IMG/VR virus record: IMGVR_UViG_3300030047_000076
Location: 1-33,581 of that record
DNA length: 33,581 bases
Strand: one strand, 5' to 3'
Source: a virus
The notes beneath the pieces are model-generated. The model had not been told where the DNA came from. It was given only the letters and a program-made list of their open reading frames with translations, and ran no database searches. Both the position numbers and the translations under genes were made by a program. Below are positions 1-7,549 of this stretch, in pieces; the stretch's first letter is position 1; each line of letters begins with the position of its first letter.

Positions 1-1188
1 TCCTCTACCAAAGCAATTAACGTCAATAGTGGAGATCAGCTTGCAGAGTTTCTGTACAAGACAAAAGGAATTAAACCTCCTAGAGAAACTAAAAGCGGGA
101 AAGGTTCTACGAATGATGAAACAATGAAGGAATTAAATATTCCAGAGTTAAATGAGCTACTAAAGAAAAAGCAGCTTAAGAAACTTCGGGATTATTTAAA
201 CGGATTTGAACGAGAACAAGTCAACGGGTACATCCATCCTGTGTTTAACTTGCATCTTGCACAAACATTTAGAAGCAGTTCTGACAGCCCGAACTTCCAA
301 AATATGCCTAACAGAGACAAAGAGGCTATGAAGATTGTTCGGTCTGCAATTTATCCAAGACCTGGGCACATGTTAATGGAGGCTGACTTTAGTGGGATTG
401 AAGTACGTTCAAATGCCTGCATAAACAAAGACAAAAACTTAATAAAGTACATTGAGGATCCTACAACTGACATGCACGGAGACATGGCTGAGCAGCTCTT
501 TAAACTAGATAAGCTAGATAAAAGTATTACTGGGCATGGGGTGTTGCGACAGGCTGCGAAAAACGCTTTCGTGTTTCCAGAGTTTTATGGGAGTTATTAT
601 AAAAATTGTGCTGAAGGTTTAGTCGGGCATTGGGGAGAGCTTCCAAAAGGGAAATGGAAACCTGGGATGGGCATACCAATTGGGGATGCTAAATTGTCTG
701 ATCATTTAATATCTCAAGACTTAACTAACTTTGATAAATTTGTTCAACATGTTAAAATGACTGAGGAAGACTTTTGGGGTAACAGATTTATTGAGTATGC
801 AGAGTGGAAAGACAAATGGTGGAAAAAGTATCAAAAGAAAGGGTATTTTGACATACCTACAGGATTCCGATGTGTTGGTTTGATGGACAAGAAACAAGTA
901 TGCAATTACCCAGGACAAGGATCTGCTTTCCATTCATTGCTTTGGAGTTTTATTGCTTCAGATGCTAGGATGCAGAAAGAGAAATGGGATACAAAACTTG
1001 TCGGACAAATCCATGACAGTATTGTCTTAGATGTGCATCCGTCAGAAAAAGACTACATTAAAGAAACCATTAATCAAATTTTAACAAAAGAGTTACCAAA
1101 AGCATTTGAGTGGATTATTGTACCAATGGAAATCGAAATAGCAGAATACCCAATAGACGGTAGTTTTGCAGAGAAAATAAAAGACTAA
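1..1188 (+). CDS. DNA polymerase I-like (family A), C-terminal part, 5' end outside window
   Basis: The reading frame is open from base 1 and the Met at 124 is internal. Residues before it (INVNSGDQLAEFLYKTKG, then a KSGKGSTNDETM stretch) match the thumb/palm entry of family A polymerases. Motif A is seen as DFSGIEVR, motif B as RQAAKNAFVFPEFYG, and motif C as QIHDSIVLD, where the usual HDE reads HDS. The catalytic aspartates of motifs A and C are present. Any 3'-5' exonuclease domain would lie left of the window. It probably serves as the phage replicative polymerase, since clamp-loader, SSB and recombinase genes follow on the same strand. The protein ends at TAA 1186-1188. Family assignment is firm; its role as the main replicase is inferred. 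Confidence 0.93.
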   Translation, partial: SSTKAINVNSGDQLAEFLYKTKGIKPPRETKSGKGSTNDETMKELNIPELNELLKKKQLKKLRDYLNGFEREQVNGYIHPVFNLHLAQTFRSSSDSPNFQNMPNRDKEAMKIVRSAIYPRPGHMLMEADFSGIEVRSNACINKDKNLIKYIEDPTTDMHGDMAEQLFKLDKLDKSITGHGVLRQAAKNAFVFPEFYGSYYKNCAEGLVGHWGELPKGKWKPGMGIPIGDAKLSDHLISQDLTNFDKFVQHVKMTEEDFWGNRFIEYAEWKDKWWKKYQKKGYFDIPTGFRCVGLMDKKQVCNYPGQGSAFHSLLWSFIASDARMQKEKWDTKLVGQIHDSIVLDVHPSEKDYIKETINQILTKELPKAFEWIIVPMEIEIAEYPIDGSFAEKIKD

Positions 1189-1200
1189 AACCTTACTACT

Positions 1201-1431
1201 ATGGCTAACCTTAAATTTACGGAAGATGGACGAGAGATTATTTCTGTTTATAAATACGGGTATGAGTATGTCTTGTATGAGGCTGCTGTAAGGAAACAGT
1301 ATTGTCCAAATCACATTGGACCTCAACTTCCACAACCTTGTTTTATGGGATATTATAATTTCGGACTTCATGCCTGTAAAAAAATGACTACTTATCAATT
1401 AAAAAAACTAAATTTTAAACAACATGAATGA
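1201..1431 (+). CDS. hypothetical protein, 76 aa
   Basis: A small ORF starts 12 bases after the polymerase stop and ends in an 8-base overlap with the HNH endonuclease gene. It is rich in aromatic residues and Lys, with three Cys (CPNH, PQPCF, HACKK). No family is recognised, and there is no signal peptide or membrane segment. The tight spacing supports a translated gene in the replication operon. Confidence 0.6.
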   Translation: MANLKFTEDGREIISVYKYGYEYVLYEAAVRKQYCPNHIGPQLPQPCFMGYYNFGLHACKKMTTYQLKKLNFKQHE

Positions 1432-2308
1432 ATTAAAACCGATGTGTGCTTGTGGATGCGGAGGGTATATTAATTTAGGAAGAAGGTTTCTTTCTGGGCA
1501 CAATTTTAACCACCACACTGGTAATAATAGAATCTACACAGGATTGTCCATCGAACAAAAATTGAAAAGAAGTGTCTCAAATAAGGGAAAGAAGAGATCT
1601 GTAGAATCTTGTAAAAATATAAGTGATTCTTTAAAAGGAAGAAAGCTTTCTGAAACACACAGATTAAATATATCAAATTCTAAGAAAGGAGTGTCTTTAA
1701 ATTTAACGGAAGATCAATATAGACAAAGAAGCGAATCTCGTAAAGGAGAAAATAACCCTTTTTATGGAAAGGTTCATAAAGGGGATTCTTTAACAATTTG
1801 TAAAAATGCAAGATTAGGAATATTACATACAGAAGAAACAAAAAAGAAAATAAGTGACTCTGGAAAAGGTAGATGTCATAGTAAAGAAACAATCTTAAAA
1901 TGTAGTTTAAGAAAAATAGGATCTTTAAATCCTAATTACGGTAAAATTTACTCTGAAGAAGAAAAAAAGAAGTTTGGAAATAAAAATGAGAAACATCCTA
2001 ATTGGAAGGGTGGGATAGGTAGACTACCTTACTCTTCTGATTGGAATAAAGATAAGAGATTAGAAATTAAGGAAAGAGACGGTTATGTTTGTCAGAATGT
2101 AAATTGTAAAAATGTTACAGACACACTAACAGTACATCACATAGATTACAACAAGAAAAATTGTGATAATCAAAATTTGATTACTTTATGTGTCAGTTGT
2201 AATGTAAGAGCAAACTATAATAGAGAATATCATCAACAGTTTTATCAAGAATTAATAAAATTTAATTATGAATCAAGAAAAATCAAATGTGGGTCCTTTA
2301 TACATTAG
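1424..2308 (+). CDS. HNH homing endonuclease with NUMOD3 repeats
   Basis: This 294-residue protein has an N-terminal Cys cluster (CACGCGG, residues 8-14). Several NUMOD3-like DNA-binding repeats of the SDSLKGRKLSETH / SDSGKGRCHSKET type span about 60-190. An HNH nuclease domain at about 210-270 has C223/C228, H238-H239, N251 and C256/C259. This is the layout of free-standing phage homing endonucleases, which cut DNA and spread themselves into homologous sites. It overlaps the upstream gene by 8 bases and the clamp-loader gene by 41 bases, so its last 14 or so residues are read from the clamp-loader start in another frame. That suggests insertion between two pre-existing replication genes. No intron is evident. 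Confidence 0.9.
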   Translation: MNELKPMCACGCGGYINLGRRFLSGHNFNHHTGNNRIYTGLSIEQKLKRSVSNKGKKRSVESCKNISDSLKGRKLSETHRLNISNSKKGVSLNLTEDQYRQRSESRKGENNPFYGKVHKGDSLTICKNARLGILHTEETKKKISDSGKGRCHSKETILKCSLRKIGSLNPNYGKIYSEEEKKKFGNKNEKHPNWKGGIGRLPYSSDWNKDKRLEIKERDGYVCQNVNCKNVTDTLTVHHIDYNKKNCDNQNLITLCVSCNVRANYNREYHQQFYQELIKFNYESRKIKCGSFIH

Positions 2309-3206
2309 ATATCGTCCTACATCTTTTTTAGAAGTAAAAGGTCAGTCTGAAATAATTTCTATTTTAGATAAAATGGTACTTCATTCTAGCACCTGTCCTC
2401 ATGTATTTTTATTTCATGGAGAAACAGGTACAGGAAAGACAACATTAGGAAGAATACTGGCCAGTAAATTAGGTTGCAAAGGTAATGATTTAACAGAGAT
2501 AAATTCCTCAGATTTTAGAGGTATTGATTCTGTTAGGGACATTATTAAGTCTTCACAATATGCTCCAACATCAGGCAGATGCAAAGTGTATTTAATTGAT
2601 GAGGTTCATAAGTGGACAAATGATGCTCAGAATGCTTCATTAAAGATACTTGAGGATACTCCAGATCACATTTACTTCATTCTGTGTACAACAGAACCTA
2701 ACAAATTAATACCGGCAGTAAAAAGCAGGTGTCAAGAGTTCCAGGTTAAAGTGCTTTCTGATACAGAAATGAAGGGATTGTTGAAAAGTATTGTTAAAGC
2801 TGAGGATGAGAAAGTTGACAAAGAAGTGTATGAACAAATCATACAAGACAGTCTTGGACATCCTAGAGCTGCAATCAACATACTTGAAAAAGTACTTGCT
2901 GCTGATAAGGATGACAGATTGGAAACTGCTAAACAACAGGCAGCAATACAATCTCAGGCAATAGAGCTTGCCAGATTATTGACAAAAAAAGGATCTAATT
3001 GGCAACAGGTTAATTCTGTTTTAAGAGGTCTTAAGACAGAGGATCCTGAAGGAATCAGAAGGGTTGTGTTAGGTTATGCTCAAGCAATACTTTTAAACAA
3101 ATGGGATGAGCAATGTGCTCTGGTTTTAGAGTGTTTTATGGAACCTAACTTTACAAACGGATTTCCACAACTCACATACAATTGTCTACAAGTAATTAAA
3201 GGATAA
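2268..3206 (+). CDS. DNA polymerase III gamma/tau-like clamp loader ATPase
   Basis: This is a AAA+ ATPase of 312 residues. It has Walker A GETGTGKT (51-58), Walker B VYLIDEVH (107-114), sensor 1 CTTEPNKL (140-147) and an SRC arginine finger (153-155). The NASLKILEDTP stretch is typical of bacterial gamma/tau and clamp-loader subunits, which open the sliding clamp on primed DNA. The four-Cys zinc module normally between Walker A and the Walker B region is missing, and there is no tau-like C-terminal extension. No delta, delta-prime or beta-clamp gene is seen in the window, so it may work with host subunits or with genes elsewhere. It starts inside the end of the HNH gene. Confidence 0.9.
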   Translation: MNQEKSNVGPLYIRYRPTSFLEVKGQSEIISILDKMVLHSSTCPHVFLFHGETGTGKTTLGRILASKLGCKGNDLTEINSSDFRGIDSVRDIIKSSQYAPTSGRCKVYLIDEVHKWTNDAQNASLKILEDTPDHIYFILCTTEPNKLIPAVKSRCQEFQVKVLSDTEMKGLLKSIVKAEDEKVDKEVYEQIIQDSLGHPRAAINILEKVLAADKDDRLETAKQQAAIQSQAIELARLLTKKGSNWQQVNSVLRGLKTEDPEGIRRVVLGYAQAILLNKWDEQCALVLECFMEPNFTNGFPQLTYNCLQVIKG

Positions 3207-3225
3207 AATATTTTGTAAAAAATCC

Positions 3226-3256
3226 TTGTTTGTTAATTTTATTTTTATTATATTGC
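3226..3256 (+). promoter_or_regulatory. possible promoter before the UvsY/SSB/RecA gene block
   Basis: The 74-base gap 3207-3280 is the widest gap on the rightward strand and is very A+T-rich. It contains TTGTTT (3227-3232) followed 16 bases later by TATATTGC (3249-3256). That fits a sigma-70-like -35/-10 pair, and loosely fits the Bacteroidota TTTG ... TAnnTTTG promoter. An abundant product (SSB) downstream makes a local promoter reasonable. This is pattern match only. Confidence 0.3.
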
Positions 3257-3280
3257 ATACCAATCCTAAAATCATAAATT

Positions 3281-3784
3281 ATGGGTAAACTCAATTACAA
3301 AGAGGATTTAGACATAAATCCTGACGCACTAGATCTCGAATGGTTGCGTCAATCATCTTTAATGATGAAGTACACCAAACTTGCTGCAAAGGCTAACAGA
3401 GAAGTTGATCGAGCAAAAGAGAAACTAGATGTTACCAAAGCTGGATTAGACAAAGCAATTAGAAAAGATCCTCAACAATATGAGATTGAAAAACTTACTG
3501 AAGGTTCTGTATTTGCTGCAATAATTGTTCAAGGTAGTTATACCGAAGACAACGGATTATATCTACAAGCAAAGTATGAAGCAGACATGGCTAAAGGTGC
3601 TGTCCGTGCTCTAGAGCATAAAAAGGATTCTTTAGAAGGTCTGGTTAAACTTTATCTATCAGGATACTTCTCTGGACCTAATGTTCCTAAAATGCTTAAC
3701 AGAGGTTGGGAACAAGAAGAGAAACAAAAGTCTTCTGATGAGAAAGTTGCAAGTAAATTCAATAATCGTAAAAGAGAAAAATAG
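3281..3784 (+). CDS. UvsY-like recombination mediator candidate
   Basis: This 167-residue, highly charged helical protein has an N-terminal LDLEWLRQSSLMMKYTKLAA segment, a coiled coil with EVDRAKEKLDVTKAGLD (about 40-60), and a second helix pair ending in VKLYLSGYFSGPNVPK. This architecture recurs in many phages beside SSB and RecA genes, where it is usually treated as UvsY-like, the loader of recombinase onto SSB-coated DNA. Here it lies directly before a gp32-like SSB and two genes before a RecA/UvsX protein, which supports the same job. Sequence similarity to T4 UvsY itself cannot be judged by eye, so the function is inferred. Confidence 0.55.
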   Translation: MGKLNYKEDLDINPDALDLEWLRQSSLMMKYTKLAAKANREVDRAKEKLDVTKAGLDKAIRKDPQQYEIEKLTEGSVFAAIIVQGSYTEDNGLYLQAKYEADMAKGAVRALEHKKDSLEGLVKLYLSGYFSGPNVPKMLNRGWEQEEKQKSSDEKVASKFNNRKREK

Positions 3785-3809
3785 TGTTAATTTTTTAAAT
3801 TAAAAACAA

Positions 3810-5276
3810 ATGGCAAAAGGTAAAAAGAGTAGTTTCAGAGGTAAAGTAGCTAGTGATTCAAAAAGACAGCAATCACAAGGGTCTTCTTACGGTCACTTAA
3901 TGTTACCAAAAGGTGTAAGTGTATTCAGTCCTAAACCTGGAAGTAAAGTTAAATTGGACTTCATGCCTTATGAAGTAACGGATGAGAAACATCCAGACAA
4001 AAATGCGGATTTGGACATTGCAGTTGTTGGAACATTGTGGTACAAACGCCCATACAAGGTACACAAGAAAATCGGTTCTGATGAGGATACGGTTGTGTGT
4101 CTTGCCTCTATTGGTAAAAAATGTCCGATTTGTGAATACAGAGCTAAAAGACAAGCTGCCGGTGCAGACAAAGAAGAACTTGCTGCATTGAAACAGTCTT
4201 TGAGAGTTCTTTATGCAGTTATTCCTTTGGATAGCAAAGAGCACGAAGTTAAACCGTATCTCATGGACATCAGTCAATACTTGTTCCAAAACTTGTTAAA
4301 CGACGAGTTGGAAGAGGATGAGGACTACCAAGTGTTCCCAGACCTCGAAGAAGGTTTATCTTTAAAAATACGTTTTGACAGTTCTACAATTGGGTCGTCT
4401 AAACCGTTTGCAGAAGCAAGCAGGATTGACTTTGAGAAAAGGAAAAAGCCTTACAGTGAAGACATTCTAAAAGACGTTCCAAATTTGGACAAAGTCTTAA
4501 AGATTTTGACTTATGCTGAGCTTGATGCAAAATTCCTGGAAATGGATCCTGAGGACATTGGCAAGGATGATAATGATGACGCTCCAAAAAAGGACAAAAA
4601 GAAAGACAAGAAGGATTCTAAACCGGAAAAGGAAGAAAAATCTGATCGTAAAAAGAAAAAAGTAGAAGAGGAACCTGAGGAAGAACCGGAAAAGGAAGCT
4701 GCAGAAGATATGTCTTTGGAAGATGCTATCGGAGAAGCTGAGGATGTGGAAATGCTGTTGGAGATTGCTAAAAGTGACGATGTTTTCAAAAAGCATATGA
4801 AAACACTCAAAACAATTACCAAAAAGAAACTGTTAAAGACAGAAATGCTTGCAATCCTTGAATCTGCAAAGCCTGTTGAGACAGAGGACGATGACGATGA
4901 CGACGATGATGATGATGCACCGGAATTGTCTTGGGAAATGTTGGAAGAGATGTCTTACAACGACATGAAAACTCTTTGCAAAGAAGGCAAACTTACAACT
5001 AAGGCTAAAGATTATGATGACGATCTTCTGTCTTTGCGTAAAGCTATTGCAAAAGAGTTGAACATTGAAGTTCCTAAGGCAAAGAAAGTAGCTGAGGAAA
5101 AAGGAGGTAAAAAAAAAGTAAAGGAGGAAAAGGAGGAGAAGAAGAAGACCTCCCCTTCTAAAGAAAAGTGTCCAAACAAACATCAGTTCGGAGTAGATAC
5201 CGACAAGTTTAAAGATTGTAATGATTGTCCTCTTTGGGATGATTGCTTAGATGCAAAAGAGTCTAAAAAGAAATAA
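3810..5276 (+). CDS. gp32-like single-stranded DNA-binding protein with acidic linker and C-terminal Cys cluster
   Basis: This is a 488-residue protein. Its N-terminal core (about 30-215) contains H85, C97, C105 and C108, with H-x11-C-x7-C-x2-C spacing close to the zinc site of T4 gp32. A long Lys/Glu/Asp-rich linker follows at about 250-300. Then come two helical modules (about 305-355 and 372-415) separated by ten consecutive Asp (360-369). A basic stretch leads to a final CPNKHQFGVD...C470..C473..C479 cluster. The role is coating of single-stranded DNA during replication and recombination. Acidic regions in such proteins usually recruit partners. It is larger than T4 gp32 (about 300 residues), and the C-terminal Cys cluster resembles one seen in some large Gram-positive phage SSBs. 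Confidence 0.75.
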   Translation: MAKGKKSSFRGKVASDSKRQQSQGSSYGHLMLPKGVSVFSPKPGSKVKLDFMPYEVTDEKHPDKNADLDIAVVGTLWYKRPYKVHKKIGSDEDTVVCLASIGKKCPICEYRAKRQAAGADKEELAALKQSLRVLYAVIPLDSKEHEVKPYLMDISQYLFQNLLNDELEEDEDYQVFPDLEEGLSLKIRFDSSTIGSSKPFAEASRIDFEKRKKPYSEDILKDVPNLDKVLKILTYAELDAKFLEMDPEDIGKDDNDDAPKKDKKKDKKDSKPEKEEKSDRKKKKVEEEPEEEPEKEAAEDMSLEDAIGEAEDVEMLLEIAKSDDVFKKHMKTLKTITKKKLLKTEMLAILESAKPVETEDDDDDDDDDDAPELSWEMLEEMSYNDMKTLCKEGKLTTKAKDYDDDLLSLRKAIAKELNIEVPKAKKVAEEKGGKKKVKEEKEEKKKTSPSKEKCPNKHQFGVDTDKFKDCNDCPLWDDCLDAKESKKK

Positions 5277-5279
5277 ATC

Positions 5280-5642
5280 ATGCCAATTTTAAAAGTATTC
5301 CATAAAGAATGCAAAGACTTAAATAGTGCAAAACACCTGGGGGTAAAATTGCCCCCGGGTCTTGCGAATACATTAAATTTGTATTCTTTGGCAAACGGAT
5401 CTTCCAAGACAAAATTAATCATCAGTCTTGTTGAGAAATGGGAAGCTGGAATTGACAAAGAAAAACTCATTACTAAAATATCTGATAGATGTCTTACACT
5501 TTGGAAATTAAAAAAAGCTAAAGATAGCAGCACATTGATTCGCATATTTAAGGAAGAGTTGATTGCAGAGTTAGAATGGAAAGGTTTATCGGAAGACACA
5601 ATCAAATCTATTTTAATAAATTTCAATAATGGAACGAAGTAG
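5280..5642 (+). CDS. ribbon-helix-helix-like small protein
   Basis: This 120-residue product starts 4 bases after the SSB stop and overlaps the recombinase gene by 14 bases. Residues about 20-55 have a beta strand (GVKLPPGLANTL) followed by two helices with NGSSKTKLIISLVEKW, the pattern of ribbon-helix-helix DNA-binding proteins. The rest is helical and unassigned. It could be a DNA-binding accessory or a local regulator. A strong GC hairpin lies within its first codons (5336-5359). Fold assignment is by pattern only. Confidence 0.6.
   Translation: MPILKVFHKECKDLNSAKHLGVKLPPGLANTLNLYSLANGSSKTKLIISLVEKWEAGIDKEKLITKISDRCLTLWKLKKAKDSSTLIRIFKEELIAELEWKGLSEDTIKSILINFNNGTK
5336..5359 (+). other. 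GC-rich stem-loop inside the RHH-like gene
   Basis: CCTGGGGG (5336-5343) can pair with CCCCCGGG (5352-5359) around an 8-base loop TAAAATTG, giving an 8-bp stem with one T-G wobble. It begins about 60 bases after the SSB stop. It is an outlier in A+T-rich DNA. No T-run follows on either strand, so a simple intrinsic terminator is unlikely. Confidence 0.55.
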
Positions 5643-6681
5643 AACCACATTATCCAGTCAAATGAGACAAAGAGTAAAAGAAGAAGTTAAAGAAAAGAAA
5701 GAATACGATGGTGACTTTGGGACTGTATTAAGCACGGGCAGTACCTTGCTTGATTTAGCCATATCAGGGGGGAGAATTAGAGGAGGAGGCTTGCCCGGAG
5801 GTATATTTGTAGAGGCGTTTGGGCCCTCAGGGTCGGGCAAGACAGTACTACTGTCAGAGATTGCCGGTGCCGTACAAAGAAAAGGTGGGGATATAATGTT
5901 TGCTGATCCCGAAGCAAGACTTAATCAACAGTTCGCTTCCATGTTTGGTTTAACATTAACTGAACAAGGGTACAGTAGACCAGATACAGTTGTTGAGCTT
6001 TTCAAATCTGCAAACTCCTGGGAACCTGCTCCTACTAAAAAGAAAGCTATTAATGGAATTTTTGCTGACTCCCTTGCTGCATTATCTACCGAACTAGAAA
6101 TGGAAAAGGTAGAGGGCGATAAAATGGGAATGAAACGTGCAAAGGATTTCAGCGAACAACTTCGTAAATTTTGTCGCGTTATTGCTGAGAAAAACTATAT
6201 TATGGTTTGTAGCAATCAAATTAGACAGAATGCTGACGCTGGACCTTACGGAGAAAAGTATTCTACACCTGGCGGAGTGTCTGTGGGATTCTATTCCTCT
6301 TTGAGATTAAAGTTTACCAAACCTTCTAAAATCAAAGACAAACAAAAAGTCGTAGGTAAGGAAGTTTCCAGGGTAATGGGGATTGAGGTAGAGGTAGAAG
6401 TTTATAAATCAAGTATTTGGAAACCTTATCATACTGCTCCACTTTACATCTTATTTGACTATGGTATCGATGACATTCGTGCCAATTTACAGTACATTAA
6501 AAACTTTACCAAGAATACCACATATACGGTAAATGGTGCTAAATTGACTGCTTCGTTGGAAGAATCAATTAAGATGGTTGAGAAACAAAGTCTCGAAAAA
6601 GAACTTAAAGAACAAGTTATTGATCTTTGGGAGGAAATTGAGGCTAAGTTTGAACAAGTCAGAGAACCTAAAAAGAGATAA
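5629..6681 (+). CDS. RecA/UvsX-like recombinase
   Basis: This is a 350-residue strand-exchange ATPase. It has Walker A GPSGSGKT (65-72), the catalytic Glu in FADPEARLN (E95), Walker B-like GIFADSLAAL (143-152), and the L2-region switch NQIRQN (196-201) followed by a GG-containing loop. The N-terminal basic helix fits the RecA oligomerisation segment. It would form filaments on single-stranded DNA, helped by the UvsY-like and SSB proteins upstream and fed by the Rad50/Mre11-like nuclease downstream. A 14-base overlap with the RHH-like gene suggests coupled translation. The C-terminus is charged and helical. Confidence 0.93.
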   Translation: MERSRTTLSSQMRQRVKEEVKEKKEYDGDFGTVLSTGSTLLDLAISGGRIRGGGLPGGIFVEAFGPSGSGKTVLLSEIAGAVQRKGGDIMFADPEARLNQQFASMFGLTLTEQGYSRPDTVVELFKSANSWEPAPTKKKAINGIFADSLAALSTELEMEKVEGDKMGMKRAKDFSEQLRKFCRVIAEKNYIMVCSNQIRQNADAGPYGEKYSTPGGVSVGFYSSLRLKFTKPSKIKDKQKVVGKEVSRVMGIEVEVEVYKSSIWKPYHTAPLYILFDYGIDDIRANLQYIKNFTKNTTYTVNGAKLTASLEESIKMVEKQSLEKELKEQVIDLWEEIEAKFEQVREPKKR

Positions 6682-6684
6682 GTT

Positions 6685-6837
6685 ATGTTGACAAAGAATA
6701 GTGCTACGTGGTTTCAAAGAAGGAAGAACTTCATTATGGATGCTGTATTGTATGCTGTTCTTCTTTATGTTTACGGATTTATGCTTTTTATGGCTTTCAA
6801 TTCTGCAAGGTTTGTTTTTAAATTCTTTGTAGAATGA
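6685..6837 (+). CDS. small membrane protein, 50 aa
   Basis: ATG 6685 to TGA 6835-6837. It begins 3 bases after the recombinase stop and shares an ATGA overlap with the next gene, which argues that it is translated. A basic N-terminus (FQRRKNF) precedes one hydrophobic segment (about 19-39, AVLLYVYGFMLFMAF) and a short basic tail. Probably a single-pass inner-membrane protein; function unknown. Confidence 0.6.
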   Translation: MLTKNSATWFQRRKNFIMDAVLYAVLLYVYGFMLFMAFNSARFVFKFFVE

Positions 6838-7124
6838 TACGGACAAGAAAAAAGTCTACAGAAGGATTGTGCTGGACAATAGGTTATTTGATCCAGTACA
6901 ATCCTCCTGCATTGTTTAAATTAATGACTCTAGAACGTGCCTTGGATTCCGTAAATTGGTTTCCTTGTCCACTGCCTAATTATTATTACATTTTTAGAGT
7001 GTCAAAAAAAGGCAAGTACTACGTCAGATATAAGATGTATGGCAATCAATGGAACATTTGTCTACCATCTATTAAATATAAACAGAAAAAACCAATACCT
7101 TACAATTTAACCTGGGTAAGATGA
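6834..7124 (+). CDS. hypothetical protein, 96 aa
   Basis: A basic, Tyr/Trp-rich protein with no recognised motif. It has four-base overlaps at both ends (ATGA at 6834-6837 and again at 7121-7124), so it sits inside a chain of translationally coupled small genes between RecA and RuvC. No signal peptide; function unknown. Confidence 0.65.
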   Translation: MIRTRKKSTEGLCWTIGYLIQYNPPALFKLMTLERALDSVNWFPCPLPNYYYIFRVSKKGKYYVRYKMYGNQWNICLPSIKYKQKKPIPYNLTWVR

Positions 7125-7297
7125 GAAGAACTTACAAATGTCTTGTGATAGAAGGATTTACTTCTTTTATTGATAAAGTTACTGTAGATGACATAGACCC
7201 TATCAGGAACATTAAAAATGAATTGGTAAAGTACAACATATCACAAAATCAAAAAGAACTTCCTCATCGTAGATTATTAAGAATACGAACAGCCTAA
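7121..7297 (+). CDS. hypothetical protein, 58 aa
   Basis: ATG 7121 overlaps the previous stop in an ATGA. The product starts MRRTYKCLVIEGF and ends in a basic LPHRRLLRIRTA tail. It is an alpha/beta-looking, basic small protein without a recognised family. Support comes from gene spacing only. Confidence 0.55.
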   Translation: MRRTYKCLVIEGFTSFIDKVTVDDIDPIRNIKNELVKYNISQNQKELPHRRLLRIRTA

Positions 7298-7306
7298 AAC
7301 CTACAA

Positions 7307-7549
7307 ATGACAATCAACTACTATGTTGTCCAGGAAAACAAACTTAAAGAAAGACAAAACAAATTTCTATTCTCAGACGATACTAAGGTAGAATTGTTTG
7401 TTGGATCAGAAGTTGCATTTAAAAGAAAAACATATAAAGTGATGGAAATAGGCATCCAAAGAGTAAGCCTTGTTCATGCACTTTGTTACGAAGTTAAGAA
7501 ACCAAAAATACCAATAATATGGAAAGAAGATCCTTCTTTAGAAACCTAG
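7307..7549 (+). CDS. hypothetical protein, 80 aa
   Basis: An 80-residue, mostly beta-strand-looking protein (KVELFVGSEVAFKRKTYKVMEIG) with no recognised family. Its last 31 bases overlap the start of the twin-arginine-signal gene. It belongs to the small-gene chain between the recombinase and resolvase genes. Unknown function. Confidence 0.6.
   Translation: MTINYYVVQENKLKERQNKFLFSDDTKVELFVGSEVAFKRKTYKVMEIGIQRVSLVHALCYEVKKPKIPIIWKEDPSLET

Noticed and set aside
4887-4916. GAC/GAT triplet run as a repeat element
   Set aside because: It simply encodes ten Asp in the acidic linker of the SSB; mixed codons show selection for protein and not recent repeat expansion.
4497-5183. Long minus-strand ORFs rich in Leu/Phe/Ser opposite the SSB gene
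   Set aside because: They are antisense shadows of Lys/Glu/Asp-rich codons. The plus-strand gene has recognisable zinc-type residues and fits the operon.
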